A stretch of 64,000 bases of DNA from Methylobacter sp. (GTDB lineage: Bacteria > Pseudomonadota > Gammaproteobacteria > Methylococcales > Methylomonadaceae): NCBI GenBank assembly GCA_028716975.1, contig JAQUOU010000011.1, forward strand, positions 1 to 64,000. Direction: 5' to 3'. The notes under the pieces were generated by a model, which was not told the origin of the DNA, did not search any database, and was given only the letters and a program-made list of their open reading frames with translations. Positions 57,107 through 64,000 of the stretch are shown here, one piece after another (position 1 is the first letter of the stretch; the number at the start of each line of letters is the position of its first letter). The position numbers and the translations under genes were made by a program.

Positions 57107-58126
57107 TTAGAATACAGCAACGAAGCGATAAGTAATACGGTAATCAGGATCGGTCTGAAATCCGTTATGATCCGTAACTATCGGCGCTCCTATGGATAGC
57201 GCGGTGTTCCAGCTTTTACCTCCCGAGTACCTCACGCCTGGTGAAATAAAAACGGTATGCCCACCGGAATTGGGATCTTTTAAGCCGTCTGCTTTTTGGT
57301 AACCCTGCCACTCGCCGTTAAGTTCCAGAATAGCCGTCCAGGGTGCATTATTGCTGGAAGAGAAAAAAGCATTTCGGGCTGGAGCGCCGAAAGCGTAAGA
57401 AATCGCAAAATTATAGCCGAAAATATCGCCGAGATCGGTTTTTTGCGCGCCTTTGGTTGCTACGGTATAGAGGACACTGGTATCAAACGAGAATGACCCC
57501 ATCGCCCGGGTAAAGGAAAGACCTGCCGAAGGGGACCAGGCGCCGCCGCCGGGTTGATGATGAGTTTCGAAAGTATTGCCTTGATTATCCTGTACAGCGG
57601 TTGCACCAGTCGGAGTTTTAAGTGCGACTACCAGAGAGGCATGATTTAAATTATCGGCACTGTGGAAAAAACGATACTGGCCGAATACCGAGACATCGCC
57701 AAAGCCACTGGGATCACCCTGCTTATTGATTGCATCGCCATCTTCATTCGGTGAGCGTATGCCGGAACGCAAGACATAAGGAATTCTCATACCCAGAGTC
57801 AGATCGTCGGTAATGCCATAAGCCGCAAAGACCGATGGTATTAATAAAGTATTTACGCTGTGGACATCGCCATGGGCGTCATCAATAGCATTATTTTTCA
57901 GATCAAGCAGTTTTTGATCAGAAGCGCTGTTGAAACTTGTAAACTGGGTAATTAGGCCTCCCGCCCACATGCCTACCGGGAGCGTTACCCCCGTTTGAGT
58001 GATAATTGGCGATGCGGTGCCAATCCCGAAGCCCAGGGAACCGTGATCGGCCGAAACGCCTGCGCTGTATAAAGCAAAACCAGTCAGTAGGACAATAGTC
58101 AAAGGGAGTTTTTTCGATTGAGTCAT
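57107..58126 (-). CDS. Outer-membrane beta-barrel transporter (MetA-pathway phenol degradation type, PF13557-like)
   Basis: A 339-residue protein with signal peptide MTQSKKLPLTIVLLTGFALYSAGVSA. The rest is alternating beta-strand pattern with aromatic girdle residues and a terminal Phe (RITYRFVAVF), as expected for an outer-membrane barrel. Sub-motifs DLTLGMRIPYV, GFGDVSVFGQYRFF and SPGVRYSGGKSW match the transporter family often found near copper and aromatic genes. It is the first gene of the minus-strand set transporter-BNR-thioredoxin and divergent from the DUF1775-like gene. The substrate is unknown. Confidence 0.78.
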   Translation of the reverse strand: MTQSKKLPLTIVLLTGFALYSAGVSADHGSLGFGIGTASPIITQTGVTLPVGMWAGGLITQFTSFNSASDQKLLDLKNNAIDDAHGDVHSVNTLLIPSVFAAYGITDDLTLGMRIPYVLRSGIRSPNEDGDAINKQGDPSGFGDVSVFGQYRFFHSADNLNHASLVVALKTPTGATAVQDNQGNTFETHHQPGGGAWSPSAGLSFTRAMGSFSFDTSVLYTVATKGAQKTDLGDIFGYNFAISYAFGAPARNAFFSSSNNAPWTAILELNGEWQGYQKADGLKDPNSGGHTVFISPGVRYSGGKSWNTALSIGAPIVTDHNGFQTDPDYRITYRFVAVF

Positions 58127-58177
58127 AGCTAACCTTGAATTAAAAATTTAAGCGGTAGTTTAATTGTACCCGCAATT

Positions 58178-58220
58178 ATACCAAATATTGATTGGTATCG
58201 TTATATTGATTGGTATCGTT
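58178..58220. promoter_or_regulatory. Dyad and 18-bp tandem repeat in the divergent control region
   Basis: ATACCAA (58178-58184) and TTGGTAT (58192-58198) form a 7-7-7 dyad, overlapping two exact 18-bp units ATATTGATTGGTATCGTT (58185-58202 and 58203-58220). It lies 52-94 nt upstream of the minus-strand transporter start, a plausible repressor or activator site. Confidence 0.55.
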
Positions 58221-58267
58221 AAACCGGTCAGTTCGGCAAGATAATCAGCACAGACTTAATTAAACTA

Positions 58268-58375
58268 TGTTATTTAACACAGTAAAAACGGGTCATATGC
58301 CACACTTTCCCCTGAGGCTGCGAAAATAACCGCCCGGATTTTGAAAATATCCGAAAAAGCATGTCATTTGACACA
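58268..58375. promoter_or_regulatory. Three related dyads TGTYATTTRACACA, candidate enhancer sites
   Basis: TGTTATTTAACACA (58268-58281), GGTCATATGCCACA (58291-58304, 11 of 14 matches to the third) and TGTCATTTGACACA (58362-58375). The first and third are near-perfect inverted repeats of a TGTYA half. They lie 215-325 nt upstream of a sigma-54-like promoter, a normal position for upstream activating sites of an NtrC-family enhancer-binding protein. Confidence 0.5.
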
Positions 58376-58590
58376 TTCGAGCCGGTAAGGGCTCAAAATC
58401 TTCGTCTTTTTACCCCCCTAAAGAGTGTGTATTTTGAAGGCTCTTTAGCTGCAATAATTTTCCTCCTGCTTATTTTCGCCACAGAATCACATGCTGGCTT
58501 GAAAATAATTATTCATTAAAAATCATAATATTACGATCAATATTTCAATGTAATTCAGGTCCAAAAGTGTCTTCATAAAACATGTATATT

Positions 58591-58607
58591 TGGCACAGAT
58601 CATGCTT
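58591..58607 (+). promoter_or_regulatory. Candidate sigma-54 promoter
   Basis: TGGCACAGATCATGCTT contains GG (58592-58593), exactly 10 nt, then GC (58604-58605), with a good -24 TGGCAC element; the -12 reads ATGCT rather than TTGCA. It is about 136 nt upstream of the DUF1775-like gene start. Confidence 0.55.
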
Positions 58608-58670
58608 TATATGCAGTGACCTTGAGTAAAAAGAAAAAGCCGGGATAGCGATTGATTTAATGCCAAGACC

Positions 58671-58691
58671 ACTTTTAAACAGTTTAAAAGT
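58671..58691. promoter_or_regulatory. Perfect 21-bp palindrome ACTTTTAAAC-A-GTTTAAAAGT
   Basis: Ten-bp arms around a central A, 50 nt upstream of ATG 58741 and downstream of the sigma-54-like promoter, hence within the predicted 5' leader. It could be an operator or an mRNA hairpin affecting translation. Confidence 0.6.
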
Positions 58692-58740
58692 TGAAATGTT
58701 AATAATTAGAATATTTGAACACTTGTCCCAAGGAGGACTC

Positions 58741-59574
58741 ATGAAAAAACTACCTAGAAGTACGCTGTGGTCATCAGCCGTCCTGATGTTGGTTGCTGGG
58801 CAAAGCGTTTTTGCTCATACCGGCGTCCAAAATGCGATTACCAGCGGTGCGACGGGTTACAGTGCATTTACTATTACCCATGGCTGCAACGCTACCGTTC
58901 CGCCGACTCCTGTAGTTGCTGAAAGCGTAGTATGGCCCATTAACAGTCCTTTTATTAGCACCAGTCCTGCACAGGGCCAACCTAATATACAGCCTGTTAC
59001 CGCTATTTCAGACGTACTAACGAATACTGCAAATCCGCCGGTGCCGTTAACCAGTTTGGCTGGTCTCCCTCAATTGGTTCAAAACCATGATGTGTTTACA
59101 CAGCAGATCGAGCAAAATGACATACCCGGGTCGGGCGGAAATGTGATCGGATGGGTTTCTACCAGAGGTAATCTCGGTCAACACTTGCAAGGTAACATCC
59201 CGTTCCGTTTCGGTGGCTTTAAGTTTATAGCAACCACTTGTACCAGTGCGGTGAAGATCGTTGCTGCGGTTGCCGATATTTGTAATATCAAAGGGTTTCA
59301 AGGGGCTACGCCTGCTGTTCCAGGTACCAATTTGTGGCTGGATAACACTCAAGTCGGTTTTTATGGCGCTCACATTGAGGACGGTGCCGCATCAGCATCC
59401 TTAACGGTTAATCGGGATCTGGTAGGGCAACCCTATCCGGCCAACTGCGCCGCTGCGGGTCAAGGTGGAACAGATGCATCTTTTGTCCTGACTATTAAGC
59501 CATCTCAAGAAGATGTTAATAAGCTGATTTTCCCGGGTTGGGGACCAGGCGCCGATCCGAGTCTGTTCTACTAA
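58741..59574 (+). CDS. Secreted DUF1775/YcnI-like protein
   Basis: 277 residues from ATG 58741, preceded by AAGGAGGA at ideal spacing, so the 5' extension to 58660 is rejected. Signal peptide ends in VFAHTG; the mature N-terminus has the YcnI-like pattern AHTGVQ...GYSAFTITHGCN, where the new N-terminal His could help bind metal as in copper-binding DUF1775 domains. Four more Cys residues (ATTCTSA, ADICNIK, ANCAAAG) and WSTRGN-like strands follow. The TAA at 59572 is followed in the same frame by 34 further codons with coding character. It sits downstream of a sigma-54-like promoter and upstream of PEP-CTERM genes. The copper role is inference. Confidence 0.6.
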   Translation: MKKLPRSTLWSSAVLMLVAGQSVFAHTGVQNAITSGATGYSAFTITHGCNATVPPTPVVAESVVWPINSPFISTSPAQGQPNIQPVTAISDVLTNTANPPVPLTSLAGLPQLVQNHDVFTQQIEQNDIPGSGGNVIGWVSTRGNLGQHLQGNIPFRFGGFKFIATTCTSAVKIVAAVADICNIKGFQGATPAVPGTNLWLDNTQVGFYGAHIEDGAASASLTVNRDLVGQPYPANCAAAGQGGTDASFVLTIKPSQEDVNKLIFPGWGPGADPSLFY

Positions 59575-59679
59575 GTTGTAGTTGCTGACACAGGGCTATC
59601 AGGTGGCGGGGATACAACACCGGTTGTTGTTTACGACGTTCAGGTGTGCCTAACCGGTATTATTCCGTTTATTAAATAG
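59575..59679 (+). other. In-frame 34-codon continuation after the ochre codon
   Basis: Directly after TAA 59572-59574, the same frame reads VVVADTGLSGGGDTTPVV then VYDVQVCLTGIIPFIK to TAG 59677-59679. It has an amino-acid pattern like secreted strands, unlike random sequence, and ends 17 nt before the next gene. Either a premature stop truncated the protein or the stop is read through. Confidence 0.45.
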
Positions 59680-59695
59680 TTTAGGTAGGTAAGAA

Positions 59696-60256
59696 ATGAA
59701 AAAAAGAATGTATTTAGTGCTTGCGTTATTTGGCTTGTTATCGGGCGTAGCCCAAGCCGATCTCACATTTGATGATGAGATTAACACGCCTAATGAGATC
59801 AATAATTTTACCTTTACAGTGACTAGTACCGGTAATGTTAATCTGTTTATCACCTCGGATGCTCCTTTTAATCCACTACTGACTCTGTGGACGTCATCCG
59901 TGACTGCACCATCCGCTTCGGATTGGCATCTTGTGATTTCCAACGATAATCGGGTTGGCGCCAATTTTTTTGAGACCATCAATCCTTCTGATTCCAAAAT
60001 CAATCAAAGTCTGACGGCTGGTCTGTATCTGGCAACTATTACAGAGTCCGGGAACTCGGCGCTTGGTAACTTGTTGTCAAACGGTTTTGCAAATCTCGGA
60101 ACGCAAACCGGCGATTTTCCTTATCAATTGACCACTGAAGGCAATGTATCCAATGTTGCAGCCGTTCCTCTTGCAGCGTCGGTATGGCTGTTTGGTACCG
60201 GATTGATGACATTTATAGGGTTGGGTAAACAAAAAGAAACACGCCGGATTATCTGA
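59696..60256 (+). CDS. PEP-CTERM sorting-domain protein
   Basis: A 186-residue secreted protein. Signal peptide MKKRMYLVLALFGLLSGVAQA; middle part of beta-strand pattern with NFTFTVTSTGNVNLFITSD (a DVUA0089-like extracellular pattern). The C-terminus VPLAASVWLFGTGLMTFIGL followed by KQKETRR is an exosortase tail: motif, hydrophobic helix, basic end, with Ala in place of the usual second Pro. Such proteins are anchored or released at the cell surface by exosortase (EpsH). GGTAAG lies upstream. A related gene follows. Confidence 0.83.
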   Translation: MKKRMYLVLALFGLLSGVAQADLTFDDEINTPNEINNFTFTVTSTGNVNLFITSDAPFNPLLTLWTSSVTAPSASDWHLVISNDNRVGANFFETINPSDSKINQSLTAGLYLATITESGNSALGNLLSNGFANLGTQTGDFPYQLTTEGNVSNVAAVPLAASVWLFGTGLMTFIGLGKQKETRRII

Positions 60257-60361
60257 TAATTATTCAAGAGTCAGGATTTATGTGCCGGAAAGGTGTTACC
60301 GAGCACAGAGCCTGGCGCTGATGGTATTAAATCAATGATGTTTAACCTTTAAGGGGATGCT

Positions 60362-61060
60362 ATGAACAAAAATATTTTACTTGCATTGGTATTGTTTGGG
60401 CTGTCCGCAGGCGCGGCACACGCTTCGTTAATAATTGATGGAGTGCATGAAAGCACCAATATTAACCAAATTGAGACCTATTTTATCAAAGCTAACAGTA
60501 CTGGAAATGTGGACATTTTCATTCAGTCACAACCTGCAGTCGGCACAACTGATTCTTTTATGAATGGGTTCTTGAGCGTATGGCAGCAAGTAGGCAGCAA
60601 TTGGTCGCTGGTGGGTTTTAATGATGACGCGCCCCGGGTAGGCGGGTCAGGTCCTACGTCTGTTTTCGGACAATCAGTTCTGGGTTTTATTCCAGGTCAA
60701 CCGGATTCAGGACTTGCAGATCCAGGATTACCGCTCAGTTTAGCAGCCAACAACACTTATTTGCTTATTCAGTCCGAAAACCATAACGAGCCAACCGGAT
60801 CCATAGGCCAGTTGCTGGTTATAGGCTCACCGCTGCAAAATGGATTTACAGGGTTAAGCGATTTAAGCGGCGGTACTGGCGAGGCTTATTCAATTTTTAA
60901 TAACTATCAATTGCATATTAATGGCGATGTATCTCTTACTGCTCCGCCTGCCGCTGTACCCTTGCCCGCCGCAGTCTGGTTATTCGGTTCTGCAGTGGCG
61001 GGTTTAGGGTTATTCGGGCGAAAAAAAGTGATGGTCGTTTGCTTGCCTGATTGTGTGTAA
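60362..61060 (+). CDS. PEP-CTERM sorting-domain protein, paralogue
   Basis: A 232-residue protein with signal peptide MNKNILLALVLFGLSAGAAHA and the same NSTGNVDIFIQSQ pattern as the previous gene, so probably paralogous. The sorting tail is VPLPAAVWLFGSAVAGLGLFGRKK, a canonical PEP-CTERM sequence, but the protein continues VMVVCLPDCV past the basic stop-transfer, a small unusual extension with two Cys. AAGGGG precedes the start. Exosortase itself is not in this window. Confidence 0.85.
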   Translation: MNKNILLALVLFGLSAGAAHASLIIDGVHESTNINQIETYFIKANSTGNVDIFIQSQPAVGTTDSFMNGFLSVWQQVGSNWSLVGFNDDAPRVGGSGPTSVFGQSVLGFIPGQPDSGLADPGLPLSLAANNTYLLIQSENHNEPTGSIGQLLVIGSPLQNGFTGLSDLSGGTGEAYSIFNNYQLHINGDVSLTAPPAAVPLPAAVWLFGSAVAGLGLFGRKKVMVVCLPDCV

Positions 61061-61193
61061 ACAAATAAAAGGACCTTATCCTGTCCGGTGCGCTCATAAC
61101 GATCGGTCAACACTTATCTGTTTTTTCGATGACAATGAATGAGTCTGTTTTGGAGCCTATTCAGTGGTAACAGATCGTATCAGGGGTATGTTT

Positions 61194-62036
61194 ATGCTCT
61201 GGCTGTTTCCAGGGCTTTTGCTGGCGGCACAAGGCATGAATACTATCAAGGAGCAGCAAAGCATCCAGGTATTCAAGATCGCAGAAGCAGGAACAGGGTT
61301 ACATCTTACAGTCAGGCAGGCGCCGTTGGCGAAGGTGCTCAACGCAATCGCCGGTAAGACGGGAGTGCCTGTGCACTATTCAGTTTTGTCTGATGGTCCG
61401 GTGACAGCGACTTGTGCAGGAGCAACGATAAAACAAGTACTGATGTGTCTGTTGGGTACTGAGGTCGATATTGTTTTTCGCTATGGGCGTGGTGCGTCGA
61501 AAGATGCTGCGCAGATGCAGCCCGCAGAAGTCTGGTTGTTGCAAACACCTACCGTGTTAAACCAGCAACCAGGCAATAATACCGGCAATACTATTATGTC
61601 GGAAAAGCCCGCGCAAGCGTTGTTACCTGAACATGCAACTGCCAATGTACAGGCTGAAGCGGATAATACCGACAAACTGTTAGAGCAGGCTAAAGACCCC
61701 GCGCTAAGGGTGCAAGCTATTTCCAGTCTGGCAGTCGAGGGACGCAAGGATGATGTCAACGTGCGTAAGACACTGAAGGAAGCATTATCTGACAAAAGCG
61801 CCGAGGTTAGAGCGCAGGCTGTTTTCGGCTTGGCACAGCGTGAAGGCGAAGGCGCTACGGCAGATCTTCAAAAAGCGCTGCGTGATAGGGATGCGGGGGT
61901 AAGACTGATGGCGGTGGATAATGCGGGCGATAATCCTGTGCTAATCCGGCAAGCGCTGAATGACAGCGATGAGGCAGTGCGTCAGTTGGCGGCAATGAAA
62001 CTTGAGCTGCTAGGCAAAGCAGATACGCTGCGTTAA
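61194..62036 (+). CDS. STN-domain plus HEAT-repeat exported protein
   Basis: About 280 residues from ATG 61194 (AGGGG 7 nt upstream); GTG 61164 and ATG 61188 are alternatives. The signal peptide MLWLFPGLLLAAQG is followed by a secretin/TonB short N-terminal (STN)-like domain, about residues 28-90: LTVRQAPLAKVLNAIAGKTG ... VTATCAGATIKQVLMCLLG. After a linker rich in Gln/Asn/Pro, residues about 165-280 form four HEAT-like repeats (KDPALRVQAISSLAVEG, SDKSAEVRAQAVFGLAQ, RDRDAGVRLMAVDNAGD, NDSDEAVRQLAAMKLEL). No barrel follows, so the STN domain is not part of a secretin or TonB receptor. A periplasmic adaptor role is inference. Confidence 0.75.
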   Translation: MLWLFPGLLLAAQGMNTIKEQQSIQVFKIAEAGTGLHLTVRQAPLAKVLNAIAGKTGVPVHYSVLSDGPVTATCAGATIKQVLMCLLGTEVDIVFRYGRGASKDAAQMQPAEVWLLQTPTVLNQQPGNNTGNTIMSEKPAQALLPEHATANVQAEADNTDKLLEQAKDPALRVQAISSLAVEGRKDDVNVRKTLKEALSDKSAEVRAQAVFGLAQREGEGATADLQKALRDRDAGVRLMAVDNAGDNPVLIRQALNDSDEAVRQLAAMKLELLGKADTLR

Positions 62037-62087
62037 TGCACTAATAGCCAGTTCAGCCAAAACGATTACAAAAAAAACGTTCAGCCT

Positions 62088-62137
62088 GAGCTTGTCGAAG
62101 GCCAATAGGGACGAGGTGTTGGCGGTTCGACAAGCTC
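62088..62137. repeat. REP-like palindrome
   Basis: Arms GAGCTTGTCGAA (62088-62099) and TTCGACAAGCTC (62126-62137) with CGTTCAGCC before and CACCGCGAATGG after, a diverged member of the family. It lies in the 309-nt gap after the STN-HEAT gene. Confidence 0.7.
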
Positions 62138-62345
62138 ACCGCGAATGGTAACTGTTTTAATGAAACGCCCTACTAGCTAGGTATTACCGGCACCAGGCAG
62201 GCGCCGGCGATTTATCCGTGAATTCACGAAAAACTCAACAACGGGAAGACCGGAAGATATTGAGCTTGCCCTATTTGATAACGCTGGAAGCGTTTATCAA
62301 CACTTTAATTTATATCGCCCATTAAACGAATGACAGGAGAAAACC

Positions 62346-62807
62346 ATGAACAATAAAGCTATTAAAATTGGTTTGTTAACCGGATTATTGCTGGTTGCAG
62401 CAGGACACGCCGGGACAGTATCGGCTCATGATATTGCAGCAAGTCTTGGAATATTAAAAGGCGCAGGGGCGACTGATTTATATACGGTAACGTGTTCCAC
62501 CGACCCAACCGAGCAATCACAACAGCCCACTGATCATCTTTTTGTGCAGATCCAGGATCAAAATGCCGGTGGTGCAATTCTCAGCGTTCAGGTGATGAAA
62601 GGCGCCATAGCAGTGAACAGCACTGATAATATTGGCGGGGACGGCATTCCTGCTCCTGCCATCACCCTGCAGGGCGGTGAAGGAGATTACCTGGTACTGG
62701 TGGATCATACTGCCAGATTCGCGGAAACTTACTTTATGAGCTATCACTGCCAGGATGCAAATAATCAACACACGGGAACAGTATTGACTACTAAACAAAA
62801 TCAATAA
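62346..62807 (+). CDS. Hypothetical secreted protein
   Basis: A 153-residue protein with signal peptide MNNKAIKIGLLTGLLLVAAG...VSAHD; GGAGA lies 6 nt upstream of ATG 62346. The mature part starts HDIAASLGILKGAGATDLYTVTCS, two Cys (TVTCST and SYHCQD) likely pair, and strands with DHLFVQIQDQNAGGAILSVQV suggest a beta-sandwich. No family recognised. It lies before the TlpA-DUF4266-DUF3570 set, and the leading His after signal cleavage recalls the DUF1775-like protein. Confidence 0.65.
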   Translation: MNNKAIKIGLLTGLLLVAAGHAGTVSAHDIAASLGILKGAGATDLYTVTCSTDPTEQSQQPTDHLFVQIQDQNAGGAILSVQVMKGAIAVNSTDNIGGDGIPAPAITLQGGEGDYLVLVDHTARFAETYFMSYHCQDANNQHTGTVLTTKQNQ

Positions 62808-62924
62808 TACTGCATCTCACTATCTTTTTTGCCCGTTGCTTGATCGCGGGCAATGTCGATAACCAAAAGCTGAAAACTGCAGTCGGCAAAACCAGTTCTT
62901 TATAAAACTAAAGCAAACTCACCC

Positions 62925-63437
62925 ATGAAGCAACCGATAATTACGCTATTGTGCATCGCGCTGACACTGACCGCCCTGGCAACAGCCAAAGCGGAAACCG
63001 ATCGCGTAGCACCCGATTGCGCATTAACGGCGTTCGGTGAAGAACAACGCTTTGACTTGCACCAATACAAAGGCAAAGTGGTTTACGTGGATTTTTGGGC
63101 CTCCTGGTGCGGTCCATGCGCGAAATCTTTTCCGTTCATGAATGACCTGTATCGTGATTTAAAAGACCGCGGACTAGAAGTCCTGGGCATTAATCTGGAT
63201 GAAAATAGCGAAGACGCAAAAAAGTTTCTGGAAAGATACCCCGCCAATTTTACCGTGGCCTCCGATACAGACCAGCAGTGCGCCAGGGATTTTGAAGTCA
63301 AGGCGATGCCGTCCTCTTATCTGGTCGATCGCAACGGTATTATTCGTCATCTGCACCTGGGATTTCGCCCGGGCGAGGCTGAGCAGTTTCGAGTGCTGGT
63401 AGAACAGTTACTGGCAGAGAGTTCTGTAGCGCATTAA
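62925..63437 (+). CDS. TlpA-family thiol-disulfide oxidoreductase
   Basis: A 170-residue periplasmic thioredoxin-fold protein: signal peptide to about residue 24 (LATAKAETD), active site WASWCGPCAKSFP near residue 64 and cis-Pro loop KAMPSSYLVD. TlpA-like proteins reduce disulfides in exported proteins and metal-site assembly factors. An extra Cys (DCAL) near the N-terminus and DQQCARDF are present. It heads the set TlpA-DUF4266-DUF3570, an order I have seen recurrently in gammaproteobacteria. Confidence 0.93.
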   Translation: MKQPIITLLCIALTLTALATAKAETDRVAPDCALTAFGEEQRFDLHQYKGKVVYVDFWASWCGPCAKSFPFMNDLYRDLKDRGLEVLGINLDENSEDAKKFLERYPANFTVASDTDQQCARDFEVKAMPSSYLVDRNGIIRHLHLGFRPGEAEQFRVLVEQLLAESSVAH

Positions 63438-63497
63438 CTGCGTTTGGCGGATTTGATATCAGAGCACTGAATGAAGAGTATAAATCAGGTACACTCG

Positions 63498-63722
63498 ATG
63501 AATAAACGCGAACAGGCATTGTCCCTGCTACTGCTGGTGCTTAGCGTCTGCGCATCCGGTTGTGCACCGGTGGCTGCGTGGGAACGCGGTAACCTTGCCA
63601 AACCGCAAATGGCGCTGGATCCTTATCCTATGCTGAACGAGATGCGCGGACACAACTACAGCAGTAGAGAGGCAGTAGCAGGCGGCAGTTCCAGTGGAGG
63701 CGGCGGTTGTGGCTGTTACTGA
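63498..63722 (+). CDS. DUF4266 small lipoprotein with Cys-Gly tail
   Basis: A 74-residue protein from ATG 63498 (ATG 63471 would add nine). Lipoprotein signal MNKREQALSLLLLVLSVCASGC. The mature part has the DUF4266 core PVAAWERGNLAKPQMALDP and ends SSSGGGGCGCY; the Gly-rich, double-Cys C-terminus is a family hallmark. Function is undetermined; its constant partners are a TlpA thioredoxin and DUF3570, which suggests a redox or metal-cofactor role. Its stop lies 1 nt before the DUF3570 start. Confidence 0.88.
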   Translation: MNKREQALSLLLLVLSVCASGCAPVAAWERGNLAKPQMALDPYPMLNEMRGHNYSSREAVAGGSSSGGGGCGCY

Positions 63723-63723
63723 A

Positions 63724-64000
63724 ATGAAAGCTAGGGATAATCATACTCCGGAGCCGGTTGAGCCGCTGCCTGACAACGCTTTTCGGCAGCCTAAACGCAA
63801 CCTGTTATCGCGGACCACTAAATCCCGAATCCTGGTATCGAACAGCCCGGCTTTGCAAGCCTTGACGGCGGCAGCTCTGGTTTTACCGGGTTTGATGCTG
63901 TCACCGCTTGCCGCTGCGGAGGATGATGAAGTTGGCTTACAGTACAGTCACTACCAGGAGGGCAAGCGTAACCTTTTCAGTGATGTCCCCAACAACAGGA
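63724..64000 (+). CDS. DUF3570 protein, 5' part (truncated by window end)
   Basis: Begins at ATG 63724, 1 nt after the DUF4266 stop, and runs to the end of the window. The first 92 residues read MKARDNHTPEPVEPLPDNAF ... SPLAAAEDDEVGLQYSHYQEGKRN; a hydrophobic stretch (ALTAAALVLPGLMLSPLAAA) forms a signal peptide after a long, polar N-terminal leader. The GLQYSHYQEGKRNLF segment is the DUF3570 N-terminal signature of a probable outer-membrane beta-barrel of about 400 residues. The gene is incomplete here. Confidence 0.85.
   Translation, partial: MKARDNHTPEPVEPLPDNAFRQPKRNLLSRTTKSRILVSNSPALQALTAAALVLPGLMLSPLAAAEDDEVGLQYSHYQEGKRNLFSDVPNNR

Overview
The window comes from a gammaproteobacterial chromosome with roughly 45-47 % GC, most likely a member of the Methylococcales (methanotrophs). 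Supporting signs are the gammaproteobacterial gene orders leuS-lptE-holA with the ybeL-type zinc-ribbon gene divergent from leuS, tgt-yajC-secD-secF and ndk-rlmN-pilW-hisS-yfgM-bamB-der; PEP-CTERM/exosortase sorting tails of the VPLPAAVWLFGS type that are common in methylotrophs; and many dispersed 'TTCGACAGGCTCAG' palindromes. The genus assignment is inference. No rRNA, tRNA, CRISPR array or complete insertion sequence was found.

Layout. 1-8.2 kb: accessory DNA with a DUF1579 protein, an internally repeated unknown protein, two small lipoproteins, a very large membrane-anchored patatin-like phospholipase and a small membrane protein. 8.2-11.1 kb: mutL-miaA. 11.3-18.0 kb: a candidate conflict/defence island with two proteins sharing a nucleoside-deoxyribosyltransferase-like (DRHyd/TIR-like) N-terminus followed by TPR regions (one also carries a SLOG-like C-terminal domain), a second patatin-like phospholipase overlapping one of them by 4 nt, and a catalase-superfamily protein; a 218-bp MITE-like element lies between the two arms. 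18.5-23.6 kb: an orphan SsuBC-type ABC pair, lnt, a ParA-family ATPase and the ybeL-like gene. 23.7-27.7 kb: leuS, lptE, holA. 27.9-35.4 kb: a small overlapping gene pair, a frameshifted acyltransferase, htpG behind a textbook sigma-32 promoter, an unknown glycosyltransferase-like gene and a Uma2 nuclease. 35.5-47.5 kb: housekeeping genes for tRNA/rRNA modification, Sec translocation, outer-membrane assembly, pili, ribosome assembly and peroxide defence.

48.5-55.0 kb holds what I consider the most novel unit: a tight operon of a NodU-type O-carbamoyltransferase, a 729-residue heme-oxygenase-like diiron oxidase (HDO) built from a tandem duplication whose N-terminal copy has lost its metal ligands, and an AlkB-like membrane hydroxylase, with a divergent GPH-family transporter. 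It looks like a small-molecule or lipid biosynthesis pathway.

55.2-64.0 kb encodes envelope and secreted proteins: a thioredoxin-like protein, a BNR-repeat lipoprotein with a CxCC cluster and an outer-membrane barrel on the minus strand; divergently, a DUF1775/YcnI-like secreted protein (with an in-frame ochre codon before a further 34 codons), two PEP-CTERM proteins, an STN-HEAT fusion, a small secreted protein, and the TlpA-DUF4266-DUF3570 set, the last cut by the window end. The divergent control region between the two arms carries a candidate sigma-54 promoter, three related upstream dyads and a perfect 21-bp palindrome, suggesting enhancer-dependent control of this envelope cluster.
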